DNA of 64,000 nt from Rikenellaceae bacterium (GTDB lineage Bacteria; Bacteroidota; Bacteroidia; Bacteroidales; Rikenellaceae): assembly GCA_009783565.1 (NCBI GenBank), contig WRDF01000006.1, positions 62,001-126,000 of the forward strand, read 5' to 3'. Below, in pieces: positions 42,502 to 52,740 of the stretch (position 1 is its first letter; each line of letters opens with the position of its first letter). Below the pieces are notes generated by a model. The model saw only the letters and a program-made list of their open reading frames with translations, was not told the DNA's origin and did no database searches. The position numbers and the translations under genes are program-made.

Positions 42502-43332
42502 CTAAAACAAAAATAAGCTCAGAGCCATCAGTATCATCCCGGCGACCACTCCGAGAATCGAAATGTGGTGTTTGCCGAGTTTTTCGGCGACAGGCAGCAG
42601 TTCGTCGAGCGGGATATACACCATTATACCCGCGACCGCTGCAAACACTATTCCGTTCAGGGCCGGAGACCAGAACGGCATCAGGAACGCCCATGCCATC
42701 ACTGCGCCCAGCGGTTCGGCCAACCCCGAGCCGAACGCCCATGCCAGAGCTTTGCGTCGGCTGCCCGTAGCCTTATAGATCGGAACGGAAATCGCGATAC
42801 CTTCCGGAATATTATGGATAATAATGGCGATAGCGAGCGGGATAGCCACGGAAAGACCGCTCAGCGCCGAAGTGAACATCGCAATACCTTCGGGGAAGTT
42901 GTGGATCGCGAGCGACAGCGCAACCACGACCCCCGTGCGTTTCAGCGATTTCTTGTCGCAGCCGTTCGCGTCGGTGTTACAACAACTTCGCGACTTATCG
43001 ACGACCCCCTTCAACTCGTGCGGGTTGTTACGTTCGGGAATCAGGAAGTCGATAAGCGTGATCAGGCCCATGCCGCCGAAAAAGGCGAGCAGCGCAGCTA
43101 CCCTGCCTCGATTTTCGCCGAGAGCGCCAGCCAGTTCTTCCTGTGCGTGCGGCATGATTTCCATGAATGCCAGATAGAGCATCACGCCTGCCGAAAAACC
43201 GAGCGACGCGCATAAGAATTTCGTTCCCGTGCGCTTGAACATCACTGCCAGCAATCCCCCGATCCCCGTCGCAAGCCCCGCGATCATCGTCAGCCCGAAT
43301 GCGACCCAAATTATATTTGACGGTACTTCCAT
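42502..43332 (-). CDS. zupT: ZIP-family metal transporter (ZupT-like)
   Basis: 276-aa inner-membrane divalent metal importer (Zn, Fe, Mn). It has eight predicted TM helices. TM4 and TM5 carry HNFPEGIAMF and HNIPEGIAIS, the binuclear metal-site signatures. The variable cytoplasmic loop between TM3 and TM4 holds SRSCCNTDANGCD, a possible metal-sensing stretch. The stop is followed by CGCGCGTCTGATCGGCAGG, a repeat end. Confidence 0.94.
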   Translation of the reverse strand: MEVPSNIIWVAFGLTMIAGLATGIGGLLAVMFKRTGTKFLCASLGFSAGVMLYLAFMEIMPHAQEELAGALGENRGRVAALLAFFGGMGLITLIDFLIPERNNPHELKGVVDKSRSCCNTDANGCDKKSLKRTGVVVALSLAIHNFPEGIAMFTSALSGLSVAIPLAIAIIIHNIPEGIAISVPIYKATGSRRKALAWAFGSGLAEPLGAVMAWAFLMPFWSPALNGIVFAAVAGIMVYIPLDELLPVAEKLGKHHISILGVVAGMILMALSLFLF

Positions 43333-43344
43333 TATTTAATATTT

Positions 43345-43380
43345 TGTCATTCCGGCAGGCTGGAAAACACACGCGTGTGT
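43345..43380 (+). repeat. Repeat A copy encoding the AlkD-like C-terminus
   Basis: GTCATTCCGGCAGGCTGG then AAAACACACGCGTGTGT. On the minus strand it supplies the last codons (HTRVFSSLPE) and the TGA of the gene at 43347-44180. Confidence 0.85.
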
Positions 43381-44180
43381 TTGTCGAGCGTTCTCAATGC
43401 CCTTTTGATAATATATTTGGTTTCTTTCGTATCGCTTTCTTTTCCCCAGCGCTCGCAAAGTCCTTTCACAAAGTCGGGTCGCGTCTTGCTGGCATCGTTC
43501 AGCCAGTTCGCGACGCTGTTCTGAACATATCTGGACGGGTCTGACTTCAACGGCTCTAAAATCGGCAAAGCCAACGCGGGGTTTTGTTTCAACTCGGTAA
43601 TATGTTCACACCAAACGCCGCGTGGCCTTGTCGCCTCGCTCGCAAAACGTCTGATATTTTCGTCCTCGTCATGCGCCCAGTCCGACAGGATCGCAATGCT
43701 TTCATGCAGATTTTGCGCGATACGCCATTTTACGACTGCCCAGGCGCATTCTCTGACATTGAAATGTCTGTCTGCGGCGAACGGCTTTATTTTCGAGAGC
43801 ATTTGCCCGATGCTCGGGTCTGTGTTTTTTCCTACGATATCGGCAGCCCAGCTTCGGACAAAATCGGATGGGTGTGTCGAAATTGCCCGCAGGAATTCCT
43901 CGTCTTTATAAGCGCTTATCTGTTCATAAAGTCCCGTCCCGATTGCGCAGGCAACCGTGTTCACCGTTTGTTTTTCCAGCTTGTCCACGTGCGCCAAGAC
44001 GGGTTTCAGGTATTTTCCCCTGTCGTGTTGTATCAGTAGATTTTCAAGCAGAATCCTTCGGTCGATGGCAAGCCATTCCACCAGATTTGCCGCCTCGATT
44101 TCGCCGCGGTTCAGTTGTTCCAGAACATCTTTCGGAATATCCTTTATCGTTCGCGCACCTTTTCTCTTAGTCTCGGGCAT
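43347..44180 (-). CDS. HEAT-repeat DNA-alkylation-repair-like protein (AlkD family)
   Basis: 277 aa, entirely helical HEAT-like repeats, with WLAIDRRILLENLL, FVRSWAADIVG, FNVRECAWAVVKWR, IRRFASEATRPRGVW and VQNSVANWLNDASKTRPDFV, the last block being very characteristic of AlkD-like DNA glycosylases or their paralogues (YCX repeat). It may excise positively charged alkylated bases. The final ten codons derive from a dispersed repeat. It starts 144 bp from the der stop. Confidence 0.85.
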   Translation of the reverse strand: MPETKRKGARTIKDIPKDVLEQLNRGEIEAANLVEWLAIDRRILLENLLIQHDRGKYLKPVLAHVDKLEKQTVNTVACAIGTGLYEQISAYKDEEFLRAISTHPSDFVRSWAADIVGKNTDPSIGQMLSKIKPFAADRHFNVRECAWAVVKWRIAQNLHESIAILSDWAHDEDENIRRFASEATRPRGVWCEHITELKQNPALALPILEPLKSDPSRYVQNSVANWLNDASKTRPDFVKGLCERWGKESDTKETKYIIKRALRTLDKHTRVFSSLPE

Positions 44181-44232
44181 TTCAATCTTTTTTGATTTAG
44201 TTTGTTATTGCGGGCTTGACCCGCAACCTGCT

Positions 44233-44318
44233 CGTCATTGCGAGCCTGAAAGGCGAAGCAATCCAGAATGATTATCTGCCACTGGATTGCTTTGGGTCTA
44301 ACGACCCTCGCAATGACG
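44233..44318. repeat. MITE-like inverted-repeat element B, copy 2
   Basis: CGTCATTGCGAGCCTGAAAG at left, CCCTCGCAATGACG at right, with inner GCAATCCAG/CTGGATTGC-type arms. It lies between the AlkD-like start and the der stop, 6 bp from the latter. Confidence 0.85.
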
Positions 44319-44324
44319 TGCGCG

Positions 44325-45629
44325 TCATTTTTTCCTGAAAAATATTTGCAGCGGCACTCCGGCGAAGTCCCATTGGGTGCGAATCTTGTTCTCCAAAAAA
44401 CGGCGGTACGGGTCGCGGATATACTGCGGCAGGTTTGCGAAAAATGCGAACGACGGGGTGGGCGAGGGCAGCTGCATCGCATATTTGATGCGGATATATT
44501 TGCCTTTGATTGCCGGCGGCGGCGTCTGCTCTATTATCGGCAGGATGAACTCGTTGAGCTGCGAAGTGGCGATTTTGCGGCGGCGGTTTTCGTAAACACG
44601 CACGGCAGCCTGCAACACGTCGTAGATGCGCTGCTTGTCTACGACGGAGGTGAATATCACCGGTACGTCGTCGAACGGCGCGATCTTTCGCGCCAGAGCC
44701 TCGCGCCACTTTTTCATCGTCGCAGTGTCTTTTTCGATCAGGTCCCACTTGTTGATCACGATAACGCAGCCTTTCTTGTTGCGCACGATGAGGCTGAATA
44801 TGTTCATGTCCTGCGACTCGATGCCTTGTGTCGCGTCGAGCATCAGGATGCAGACATCGGAGTTCTCGATGGCGCGTATCGAACGCATCACCGAGTAAAA
44901 TTCGAGGTCTTCGGTAACCTTGCCTTTTTTACGCAGCCCGGCCGTATCTACGAGATAGAACTCCATGCCGAATTTGTTGTAGCGGGTGTCGATGGCGTCG
45001 CGCGTCGTTCCGGCTACGGGCGTTACGATATTGCGCTCTTCGCCGAGCAGGGCGTTCGTGAGCGACGATTTCCCGACGTTAGGCCGTCCAACTATGGTAA
45101 TGCGCGGTAGGTTGTCGTCTTCTTCCGCGCGAGCGTTTGCCGGCAACGCGGCGACCAGAGCGTCCATCAGTTCGCCCGTCCCCGTGCCGCTCATCGAACT
45201 GATGCCGTAAGGTTCGCCAAGCCCCAGCGAATAAAACTCCGCCGTACCGAGAAATTGGCTGTTATTGTCCACTTTGTTCACCACGAGCAGCGTTTTTTTG
45301 CCGCTGCGGCGCAGCAGGTCGGCCATCATATCGTCGAGGTCGGTGACGCCCGTTCCCACTTCTACCATAAACAGAATGACGTCCGCTTCGTCCACCGCCA
45401 GCAGCACCTGCTTGCGTATTTCTTCCTCGAAAACATCGCCGCTATTGACAGTGTAACCTCCGGTATCTATGACCGAAAATTCATGTCCGTTCCAGTCCGA
45501 ACGGCCGTAATGGCGGTCGCGCGTCGTGCCTGCCGTGTCGTCGGTGATAGCCTGACGCATCCCGACGAGACGGTTGAAGAGTGTACTTTTGCCGACGTTC
45601 GGGCGGCCTACTATCGCTACGAGTGCCAT
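44325..45629 (-). CDS. der: GTPase Der (EngA), ribosome biogenesis
   Basis: 434-aa protein with two tandem GTPase domains and a KH-like end; it assists 50S subunit maturation. Domain 1: [14 protein letters not shown] at residue 8, DTGGY, NKVD. Domain 2: [14 protein letters not shown] (about residue 180), [19 protein letters not shown]. The start at 45629 (MALVAIVG) is chosen over the longer frame from 45653 because the family begins here and the -7 element at 45653-45660 would overlap the longer one. Confidence 0.97.
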   Translation of the reverse strand: MALVAIVGRPNVGKSTLFNRLVGMRQAITDDTAGTTRDRHYGRSDWNGHEFSVIDTGGYTVNSGDVFEEEIRKQVLLAVDEADVILFMVEVGTGVTDLDDMMADLLRRSGKKTLLVVNKVDNNSQFLGTAEFYSLGLGEPYGISSMSGTGTGELMDALVAALPANARAEEDDNLPRITIVGRPNVGKSSLTNALLGEERNIVTPVAGTTRDAIDTRYNKFGMEFYLVDTAGLRKKGKVTEDLEFYSVMRSIRAIENSDVCILMLDATQGIESQDMNIFSLIVRNKKGCVIVINKWDLIEKDTATMKKWREALARKIAPFDDVPVIFTSVVDKQRIYDVLQAAVRVYENRRRKIATSQLNEFILPIIEQTPPPAIKGKYIRIKYAMQLPSPTPSFAFFANLPQYIRDPYRRFLENKIRTQWDFAGVPLQIFFRKK

Positions 45630-45652
45630 AATGCTTGCGAGTTTTGTGGACA

Positions 45653-45660
45653 CAAATATA
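45653..45660 (-). promoter_or_regulatory. -7 element (TATATTTG) for der
   Basis: Exact TAnnTTTG 23 bp upstream of the chosen der start. Confidence 0.55.
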
Positions 45661-45805
45661 CGGACTTTTTGTTATTCTTCCGTGCGTACCGCACGTTCGA
45701 CGATGACAAAAAAACCGGCAGGCCGGAAAATATACACGCATGAGTCAATGACATTTGCGGCATACGTTTTGCATATTCCCTAATCAAACGTTTAAATAAA
45801 AAATC

Positions 45806-46519
45806 ATGGAAGAACAAATTATTCACATAATGCCGTGCATAGGCGAGGCCGCACCGGCATTCAAGGCCTCCACGACTCAGGGACCGATAGATTTTCCCGC
45901 CGATTATGCTGGGAAATGGATCATTCTTTTCAGCCACCCGTCCGATTTCACGCCCACATGCACGTCGGAATTCATGACTTTCGGCGCTATGCAAAAAGAG
46001 TTCACCGCGCTGAATTGTCAACTGGTGGGATTGTCTATCGACGGGCTTTCGAGCCACATCGCATGGCTGCGCGAGATTCGAAAGATCGAATGGAAAGGGC
46101 TGAAAAACATCGACGTAGAGTTCCCGCTTATAGACGACATAACGATGAACGTGGCGAAAATCTACGGTATGATCCAGCCGTCGGCAAGCGAGACGAAGGC
46201 CGTGCGTGCCGTATTTTTCATCGACCCCAAGGGCATCATACGTGCGATAATATACTATCCCCAGTCGCTGGGGCGCAATTTCGACGAACTGCGGCGCGTG
46301 CTCATCGCCCTGCAAACGACCGACCGTCATGGCGTTTCGACGCCCGCTGACTGGCATCCGGGCGACCCCGTAATAGTCCCTGCGCCGACGACGATGGCGG
46401 CTCTGCACAAACGCGACGCGGGCGAGCCGGGCATCACGTGTCACGCATGGTGGTTCTGTACGCGTCCACTGGCGAAAGCAGAGACGGGCTACGATGGTTC
46501 GGACGGCGGCAAGAAATAA
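45806..46519 (+). CDS. Peroxiredoxin (Prx6/AhpC-TSA type)
   Basis: 237-aa thiol peroxidase. The peroxidatic Cys is in SHPSDFTPTCTSEF (about residue 51), with the Arg of VRAVFFIDPKG. The extended C-terminal arm (HPGDPVIVPAPTT) and the extra CHAW-WFC pair near residue 212 fit the archaeal/bacterial Prx6-like 2-Cys group. It detoxifies H2O2 and organic peroxides in an anaerobe. It is 32 bp upstream of the YegP-like gene. Confidence 0.93.
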   Translation: MEEQIIHIMPCIGEAAPAFKASTTQGPIDFPADYAGKWIILFSHPSDFTPTCTSEFMTFGAMQKEFTALNCQLVGLSIDGLSSHIAWLREIRKIEWKGLKNIDVEFPLIDDITMNVAKIYGMIQPSASETKAVRAVFFIDPKGIIRAIIYYPQSLGRNFDELRRVLIALQTTDRHGVSTPADWHPGDPVIVPAPTTMAALHKRDAGEPGITCHAWWFCTRPLAKAETGYDGSDGGKK

Positions 46520-46551
46520 AAATCACCAAAAATAAATAAGAGTTTAAAGCT

Positions 46552-46890
46552 ATGGGATATTTTGAAATCACGAAGACAAAGAACGGGGAATTCTCTTTCT
46601 GTCTGAAAGCGAGCAACGGTCAGACGCTTATGAAAAGCGAAAAATACATGACCAAAGACAGTACGAAAAAAGGCATCGAGTCGGTACGCCGCAACAGCGC
46701 CGACAGGTCGAAATTCGACGTTTTCGAGCCTAAGGGCGGAAAGCCCTACTTCTCTCTGCGTGCCGTCAACGGCCGCGTGGTGGCTTCGAGCGAGACTTAC
46801 GCCAATGTCGCCGACCGCGATGCCGGCCTCAAAGCCGTATATGCGACAGCCTCCAAAGCGAAGATCGTCGATCTCTCGGTGAGAAAGTAG
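46552..46890 (+). CDS. YegP/DUF1508-family protein
   Basis: 112 aa made of two tandem DUF1508 beta-beta-alpha repeats: residues 1-50 (YFEITKTKNGEFSFCLKASNGQ) and 52-105 (FDVFEPKGGKPYFSLRAVNGRVV). The function is poorly known, sometimes linked to stress. It pairs with the peroxiredoxin gene. The TAG stop is followed by CACACGCGCGG and then a bidirectional hairpin. Confidence 0.92.
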   Translation: MGYFEITKTKNGEFSFCLKASNGQTLMKSEKYMTKDSTKKGIESVRRNSADRSKFDVFEPKGGKPYFSLRAVNGRVVASSETYANVADRDAGLKAVYATASKAKIVDLSVRK

Positions 46891-46913
46891 CACACGCGCG
46901 GTTACCAAACTTT

Positions 46914-46955
46914 GTCATCCCGAACATGCTATGCGCGTTCGGGATGACTTGTTTT
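46914..46955. terminator. Bidirectional terminator between yegP-like and pruA
   Basis: GTCATCCCGAAC (46914-46925) pairs perfectly with GTTCGGGATGAC (46937-46948), followed by TTGTTTT. Made from the GTCATCCCGAACG repeat module. Confidence 0.85.
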
Positions 46956-46962
46956 ACAGCTC

Positions 46963-48591
46963 CTATTCCTCCAAGAAATTCGGATACATATAATCCGTCG
47001 GTGTTACGAGCGTCTCTTTGATGTTCTGGGGCGACACCCAGCGCAGCAGGTTCAGGATACTGCCCGCCTTGTCGTTAGTCCCTGAGGCGCGAGCACCGCC
47101 GAACGGTTGCTGATCAACCACCGCACCCGTAGGCTTGTCATTCACATAGAAGTTCCCTGCCGTGTGCGTCAGTCGCTCGGTATAGCGCGCTATGGCCGCC
47201 CGCGAGGCCGAGAATATCGATCCGGTAAGCGCATACACCGACCCCTCGTCCACCAGGTCGAGCGTCGCGTCCACCTGTGCCGGATCATAGACAAAGACCG
47301 TCAGCACGGGGCCGAACAGCTCTTCCTGCATCGTCACGTAGTCGGGCTTGCGCGCCAATATCACTGTCGGCTCGATGAACCATCCCACACTTTTGTCGCA
47401 CCGTCCGCCCATGATCACCTCAGCGTCAGGTGACGTGCGCGCCGCCTCGATCGCTGCCGACAGCTTGTTGAATGCCGATTCGTCAATCACGGCATTCACG
47501 AAGTTGCGGAAATCTTCCACCCCTCCCACGCTGATCTTTGCCAGATCGGCACGCACGCGCTGCTCGACCGCCGGCCATATATTGGAAGGTATATAGCACC
47601 GCGACGCGGCCGAACACTTCTGGCCCTGATACTCGAATGCGCCACGTACTATCGCCGTAGCTACCTGTGCGGGGTCGGCAGTCGGGTCGGCGAAAATATA
47701 ATCCTTGCCGCCCGTCTCGCCCACGATACGCGGATAGGTGCGGTATTTCGCCACATTGCGCGATATCGTGCCCCACATCTCGTTGAACACCCCCGTCGAA
47801 CCCGTAAAGTGCAGTCCTGCGAAATTCTCGTCCTCGAAAACCACATCCGCCGCATCAGGCCCTGAGCAGTAGACCAGGTTGATAACGCCGTCGGGCAACC
47901 CCGCCTCCATCAATATTTCCATGATAAGGTGCGCCGAGTAGACCGCCGTTTTCGACGGTTTCCATACGCACACATTACCGAGCAGCGCCGGAGCGCCGGG
48001 CAGATTGCCCGCAATTGCCGTGAAATTGAACGGCGTGAGCGCGAAGATGAACCCTTCCAACGGTCGCCACACCAGTCGATTCCACGCTCCGGGAGCCGAA
48101 TTGGGCTGGATGGCGTACATATCGTGCATGTTGCGCACGTTGAAGCGGAAGAAGTCGGTCAGCTCGCACGCCGAGTCGATCTCGGCCTGAAAGGCATTTT
48201 TCGACTGTCCCAGCATCGTCACCGCGTTCATCTTTTGCCTGTACGGTCCCGCTATGAGGTCGGCCGCTTTCAGAAAGATTGCCGCGCGGTCTTCCCAAGC
48301 CATCGCTTCCCATGCCGGTTTCGCCTTCATGGCGGCATCGATAGCCATCTGTACATGCTCTTTACCGCCCTGATGATAACGGCCCAGCAGGTGCGCCGTT
48401 TCATGCGGCGGACGGATGTCCATCAGTTTTCCGGTGCGTACCTCTTTGCCGCCGATTATCATCGGCAGGTCTGCGACCGTAGCTTTTACTTGCGCGAGAG
48501 CCTCTTTCAGCTCTTTCTTCTCAGGCGAACCCGGAGCATAGCTCTTCACAGGTTCGTTCACGATCGGCGGAAGCCGATAAAATCCTTTCAT
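46963..48591 (-). CDS. pruA: 1-pyrroline-5-carboxylate dehydrogenase
   Basis: 542-aa aldehyde dehydrogenase that oxidises P5C/glutamate semialdehyde to glutamate in proline breakdown. It has LTPFNFTAIAGNLPGAPALLGN, the catalytic Glu in VGETGGKDY (about residue 290), the catalytic Cys in FEYQGQKCSAASR (about residue 322) and the C-terminal NDKPTGAVVDQQPFGGARASGTN. The length is that of mitochondrial-type P5CDH, usual in Bacteroidetes. A proline dehydrogenase gene is not adjacent. Confidence 0.95.
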   Translation of the reverse strand: MKGFYRLPPIVNEPVKSYAPGSPEKKELKEALAQVKATVADLPMIIGGKEVRTGKLMDIRPPHETAHLLGRYHQGGKEHVQMAIDAAMKAKPAWEAMAWEDRAAIFLKAADLIAGPYRQKMNAVTMLGQSKNAFQAEIDSACELTDFFRFNVRNMHDMYAIQPNSAPGAWNRLVWRPLEGFIFALTPFNFTAIAGNLPGAPALLGNVCVWKPSKTAVYSAHLIMEILMEAGLPDGVINLVYCSGPDAADVVFEDENFAGLHFTGSTGVFNEMWGTISRNVAKYRTYPRIVGETGGKDYIFADPTADPAQVATAIVRGAFEYQGQKCSAASRCYIPSNIWPAVEQRVRADLAKISVGGVEDFRNFVNAVIDESAFNKLSAAIEAARTSPDAEVIMGGRCDKSVGWFIEPTVILARKPDYVTMQEELFGPVLTVFVYDPAQVDATLDLVDEGSVYALTGSIFSASRAAIARYTERLTHTAGNFYVNDKPTGAVVDQQPFGGARASGTNDKAGSILNLLRWVSPQNIKETLVTPTDYMYPNFLEE

Positions 48592-48614
48592 ATCAACTAT
48601 GAGTTAAAAATCGT

Positions 48615-48622
48615 CAAATTTA
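48615..48622 (-). promoter_or_regulatory. -7 element (TAAATTTG) for pruA
   Basis: Exact TAnnTTTG, 24 bp from the pruA start. Confidence 0.5.
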
Positions 48623-48630
48623 CTATACTG

Positions 48631-49668
48631 TCATTGGCGAACGCAACGGACAGAGAAGCCGGAGTAGCGGTAGTGGCCCCGACTGATAGTGCCGTTGGTA
48701 AAGTTCAGGCTAAAAGCGGCGATCGCCGAAAGCTGCGAGCTCGACCAGTAGAACCCATTGATGCTGACATTGTAGTGCGTACCGTCGATGCCGCTGCGGG
48801 AGCCCGCTGCGGGAAAGAAGATCGAGGCACCGGAAACTTTGTCCGTAAACCGATGGCCATTGACACTATTTAGGGATGTCCACTCATTAATAACATTATC
48901 AGTGTCAAGCAAGGTCGCCTGCTCCTCTTGGGTTGGCAGACGCCAACCGGCAGGGCATGGGTCGTTGGCAGACTCCCAAGAATCACCGGTTGCGTTAGTA
49001 GCATCCCAACCAACCACGTCGCCGGTAGCAGGCCAAGCCGTGCTGCGGTTCCATTGGTAGAACATACCGGAATCTTCGGGATTGGTGGCGAATGTGCGGA
49101 AAGCGTTGACATTATACTCAGCCCAGCGCACACCGACGATCTCATAAAAATCGACCCATTTGGCGTAAAGGGTAATGTCGGAGGCAACCTTGCGGGTAGC
49201 GAAATCCCACTTGTCGGCAAAGGTAGTATTGTCAGTGTACCAGCCGGCGAAACCAAAATCAAACTTAATGGGGAGTGCGGGTCTGGTTGCCATGCTACCT
49301 TCGGTTACGGTTTCAGGTTCGACTGCGCTACCGCCGTTGCTATCGAAAGTGACCGTAAAAATAAGAACCCATTTGCCATAGAGCGTAATGTCAGCCGTAA
49401 CTGTCTGCGTGGCAAAATCCCACCGCTTGGCAAAAGTTCCATTGTCGGTAAACCAGCCGATAAAAATATAGTTGGCTCTGGTTGGCTCTTCCGGTGCATC
49501 GATCGTGCTACCGGAGATCACTCCGGTCAAAGGTTCAACTTCGCTCCCGCCGTTACTCTCGAAAGCGACGGTGTATGTAGTCGGTTCATCGCCCTTATCT
49601 CCGCACCCCGCTACAAACACTGCCGCAAACAACACGGCGACAGACAAAATTAAATGTACTTTCTTCAT
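48631..49668 (-). CDS. Lipoprotein with two InlB-type repeats and a FISUMP domain
   Basis: 345 aa. The lipobox is FVAGC (Cys22). Two Listeria-Bacteroides (InlB B) repeats follow: TVAFESNGGSEVEPLTG...GWFTDNGTFAKRWDFATQTVTADITLYGKW and VTFDSNGGSAVEPETV...GWYTDNTTFADKWDF. The C-terminal half is a Fibrobacter-succinogenes-major-paralogue-type domain (DPCPAGWRLPTQEE, FFPAAGSRSG, YWSSSQ, GFSVRCVR). It is surface-exposed or secreted; the binding role is unknown. GC content and codon use do not stand out by eye. Confidence 0.9.
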   Translation of the reverse strand: MKKVHLILSVAVLFAAVFVAGCGDKGDEPTTYTVAFESNGGSEVEPLTGVISGSTIDAPEEPTRANYIFIGWFTDNGTFAKRWDFATQTVTADITLYGKWVLIFTVTFDSNGGSAVEPETVTEGSMATRPALPIKFDFGFAGWYTDNTTFADKWDFATRKVASDITLYAKWVDFYEIVGVRWAEYNVNAFRTFATNPEDSGMFYQWNRSTAWPATGDVVGWDATNATGDSWESANDPCPAGWRLPTQEEQATLLDTDNVINEWTSLNSVNGHRFTDKVSGASIFFPAAGSRSGIDGTHYNVSINGFYWSSSQLSAIAAFSLNFTNGTISRGHYRYSGFSVRCVRQ

Positions 49669-49674
49669 CTTATA

Positions 49675-51084
49675 TTATATTATATCTGTTTTAGTTAATC
49701 CATATTCTGCCGCGAGTTTTTCCATCATTGCATACGCCTGGTCGTAGTCGTTTTCGATAACGCCTTCGAGGATCGCCTCTTTGATCGCCGCCTTGATGTC
49801 GCCCACTACACGCGACGGTTCGATGTCATAGACCTGCATGATCAGCTCTCCGCTGACGGGCGGCTGGAAGTTGCGCACCCTGTCCTTCTCCTCTATCTCG
49901 CGCATTTTGGTGCGCACGAGTTCGAAGTTGCGCATATACCGCTGCACCTTGCTTTCGATGCCCGACGTGATGTCGGCCTCGCAAAGGGTCATCAGCGCGT
50001 CGGTGTCGTCGCCCGCTTCGAACAGCATTCGCCGCACGGCCGAGTCGGTCACCTCGTCTTCCGACAGCACGATGGGGCGCAGGTGGAGGAACACGAGTTT
50101 CTGCACGAACTTCATGCGGTCGTTCATCGGCAGTTTCATGCGCCGGAATATCGCCGGTACCATTTTCGACCCCACGACCTCGTGTCCGTGAAAAGTCCAG
50201 CCCGTGCGCGGGTCGTAGGCCTTCGTCGCCGATTTTCCTATATCATGCAGCAGCGCGGCCCATCGCAGCCACAGGTCGTCGGTGTGCGGCGCAACGCGGT
50301 CGAGGACTTTGAGCGTGTGTACGAAATTGTCTTTATGCGCGTTACTGCCGCGCCGTTCCACTCCTTTCATCGCGCTCAGTTCGGGAAAAATGAGCGGCAG
50401 CAGTCCTGTCAGGTCGAGCAGCTCGAACCCTATCGACGGGCGCGGCGCGAGGATTATCTTGTTCAGTTCGGCGACGATGCGTTCTTTCGAAACTATCGCA
50501 ATACGCTCGCGGTTGCGCACGATGGCATCGAACGTCTCCGGCTCGATGTCGAACCCTAATTGAGTGGCGAACCGCACGGCGCGGATCATCCGCAGCGGGT
50601 CGTCCGAGAACGTGCGGTCGGGGTCGGTCGGCGTGCGGATGACAAGGTCTTCCAGATCCTGCATCCCGTCGAACGGGTCTACGAGCTCGCCGAAATCCTC
50701 TTCATTGAGTGACCATGCCATAGCGTTTATTGTAAAATCGCGCCTCAGCTGGTCATCTTCTATCGTGCCGTCTTCGACCGCAGGCTTGCGCGAGTCGGGG
50801 CTGTAAGATTCTTTGCGCGCACCCACGAACTCTATCTCCATTGCGCCCGCGCGCAGCATTGCCGTTCCGAAATTCTTGAAGACGCTCACGTTGGTTTTCA
50901 GTCTTCGCCCAAGCTCTTCTGCCACCGCAATGCCGCTCCCCGTAACCACCACGTCTACGTCCGTGCTCGGACGGCGCAGATACCAGTCGCGCACATACCC
51001 CCCGATGACGAACGCCTGTACGCCCTGTGCAGCGGCTATACGGCCGATGGTGCGGAATATGGGGTCGGAAAGCGGATGCGTCAT
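49675..51084 (-). CDS. cca: CCA-adding tRNA nucleotidyltransferase with HD domain
   Basis: 469 aa. The class II nucleotidyltransferase head has [18 protein letters not shown] and [11 protein letters not shown], followed by the RNA-binding neck ([12 protein letters not shown]) and an HD phosphohydrolase motif [14 protein letters not shown] near residue 265. It adds or repairs the 3' CCA of tRNAs, consistent with both tRNA genes here lacking an encoded CCA. It overlaps pdxJ by 4 bp. Confidence 0.95.
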   Translation of the reverse strand: MTHPLSDPIFRTIGRIAAAQGVQAFVIGGYVRDWYLRRPSTDVDVVVTGSGIAVAEELGRRLKTNVSVFKNFGTAMLRAGAMEIEFVGARKESYSPDSRKPAVEDGTIEDDQLRRDFTINAMAWSLNEEDFGELVDPFDGMQDLEDLVIRTPTDPDRTFSDDPLRMIRAVRFATQLGFDIEPETFDAIVRNRERIAIVSKERIVAELNKIILAPRPSIGFELLDLTGLLPLIFPELSAMKGVERRGSNAHKDNFVHTLKVLDRVAPHTDDLWLRWAALLHDIGKSATKAYDPRTGWTFHGHEVVGSKMVPAIFRRMKLPMNDRMKFVQKLVFLHLRPIVLSEDEVTDSAVRRMLFEAGDDTDALMTLCEADITSGIESKVQRYMRNFELVRTKMREIEEKDRVRNFQPPVSGELIMQVYDIEPSRVVGDIKAAIKEAILEGVIENDYDQAYAMMEKLAAEYGLTKTDII

Positions 51085-51797
51085 TGTAATTCTCTCAGAT
51101 ACAGCTGTATCGTATTTTCGAACCCCAGATATATCGCGTCGGATATGAGTGCGTGGCCTATCGAAACCTCTTTCAGGAAGGGCAGTGTCTCGGCGAAATA
51201 CCGCAGGTTTTCGAGGCTCAGGTCATGTCCCGCATTCACGCCCAGTCCCAGCCGCGCGGCCTCCTGCGCCGTAGCCAGGTAGGGCGCAATGGCTGCTGCA
51301 CGGTCGGTGGCATACCCGCGCGCATAATCCTCCGTGTAGAGTTCGATGCGATCCGTCCCTGTATCTTTCGCATAAGGCACGAGCTGTGGCACGGGGTCGA
51401 GAAAGATCGAGACGCGGATGCCCGCGCGACGGAACAGTTCGACCCGCTCCTGCAAGAACCGCAAATGCCGCCGCGTGTCCCATCCCGCGTTCGATGTCAA
51501 AGCGTCGTGAGCGTCGGGAACGAGCGTTACCTGCGTCGGGCGCACTTCCAGCACCAATTCCACGAAACTGTCCGCCGCCGGGTTGCCCTCGATATTGAAT
51601 TCCGTCGTCACTACTTTTTTCAGGTCGCGCACGTCGCCGTAGCGGATATGCCGCTCGTCGGGGCGCGGATGCACCGTGATACCCTGCGCTCCGAAACGCT
51701 CGGCATCCACCGCCGCGCGCACCACGTTCGGCATGTCGCCGCCGCGCGAATTACGCAATGTCGCTATCTTATTTATATTTACGCTCAATTTTGTCAT
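51081..51797 (-). CDS. pdxJ: Pyridoxine 5'-phosphate synthase
   Basis: 238-aa TIM barrel that condenses 3-amino-2-oxopropyl phosphate with deoxyxylulose 5-phosphate to form PNP in the DXP-dependent vitamin B6 route. It has [60 protein letters not shown] and [13 protein letters not shown]. It ends in a 4-bp overlap with the cca start. Confidence 0.97.
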   Translation of the reverse strand: MTKLSVNINKIATLRNSRGGDMPNVVRAAVDAERFGAQGITVHPRPDERHIRYGDVRDLKKVVTTEFNIEGNPAADSFVELVLEVRPTQVTLVPDAHDALTSNAGWDTRRHLRFLQERVELFRRAGIRVSIFLDPVPQLVPYAKDTGTDRIELYTEDYARGYATDRAAAIAPYLATAQEAARLGLGVNAGHDLSLENLRYFAETLPFLKEVSIGHALISDAIYLGFENTIQLYLRELQ

Positions 51798-51807
51798 AAC
51801 AAAAACC

Positions 51808-51815
51808 TATATTTG
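51808..51815 (+). promoter_or_regulatory. -7 element (TATATTTG) upstream of nadK
   Basis: Exact TAnnTTTG in the pdxJ/nadK divergent gap. The leader of about 75 nt contains a degenerate repeat A palindrome (CGCACGCGCGCGTG). Confidence 0.5.
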
Positions 51816-51893
51816 CGGGTAAAGTTACGAAAAAACATCCGCACGCGCGCGTGTTTTTCAAACTTTATCACTGCCAAAATTAAGAATACGCGC

Positions 51894-52703
51894 ATGAAAA
51901 TAACACTTTTCTCGCGCCCCGACACGGGCATTCCTGACTCTCTGTTTGTGGCGGCCGAGCGCGCAGGACTTGAATACACGCTCGACGGCGCGCACATAGC
52001 CGAAGCAGACGTGGCGGTGAGCTACGGCGGCGACGGCACGTTTCTCGACTGTGTGCGCGAGCTGGGGCGGTACGGCATTCCGGTATTGGGCATCAATGCG
52101 GGGCGGTTGGGGTTTTTGGCCAATGTTCCCGAAAGTGAGGCCGGGCGCGCGTTTGCCGACCTCGTCGCAGGCCGCTGGACGCGCGAGCGGCGCACTCTGA
52201 TCGCCGCCGATGGCGACTTCCCCGAACGGCCCGAATACCCGTGTGCGTTCAACGAATTCTCGATCCAGCGCGGCGCAACGAGCATGATCTCCGTAGAGGC
52301 GTACATCGACGGCGAGATGGTTGCAACGTATTGGGGCGACGGGGCGCTGTTCTCGACGCCCGCCGGATCGACGGCCTACTCACTGAGCGTGGGTGGCCCG
52401 GTCGTTGCGCCCGGATGCGAGTGTTTTCTGCTTTCGCCGATTGCGCCGCATAATCTCACGATGCGTCCGGTGGTCGTGCCGGACAGCAGTGTGGTGACGC
52501 TGCGCGTTTCCACGCGCGATGCACATGCCTTCGCCGCTCTGGACAATGTCAGCTTCGGTATCCGTGACGGCGCGGTATTTACGCTGCGGCGGGCTGAAAA
52601 CCCGGTTTTTCTGGTGTGTCTGCAAAATATATCGTTCTACGACACGTTAAGAAACAAAATGTTGTGGGGCATAGACAAGCGGGACGAGATGCGGCGGGAC
52701 TAA
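51894..52703 (+). CDS. nadK: NAD kinase
   Basis: 269 aa; phosphorylates NAD to NADP. It has the signature AVSYGGDGTFLDCV (about residue 44), INAGRLGFLA, FNEFSIQRG, and the NE/D and Gly-rich block STPAGSTAYSLSVGGPVV. It is slightly shorter than average because the N-terminal Rossmann segment is compressed. ATG 51894 is the first Met that keeps the family start; the frame reaches back to 51153 only as antisense of pdxJ. Confidence 0.95.
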   Translation: MKITLFSRPDTGIPDSLFVAAERAGLEYTLDGAHIAEADVAVSYGGDGTFLDCVRELGRYGIPVLGINAGRLGFLANVPESEAGRAFADLVAGRWTRERRTLIAADGDFPERPEYPCAFNEFSIQRGATSMISVEAYIDGEMVATYWGDGALFSTPAGSTAYSLSVGGPVVAPGCECFLLSPIAPHNLTMRPVVVPDSSVVTLRVSTRDAHAFAALDNVSFGIRDGAVFTLRRAENPVFLVCLQNISFYDTLRNKMLWGIDKRDEMRRD

Positions 52704-52740
52704 AAAGAAATAATTCGATGAGAATTCTCAAAAAAATGCG

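Noticed and set aside
42218..42770. Two open frames between the DUF4954 and zupT genes
   Set aside because: They run through fold-back element D and antisense of zupT, without family resemblance.
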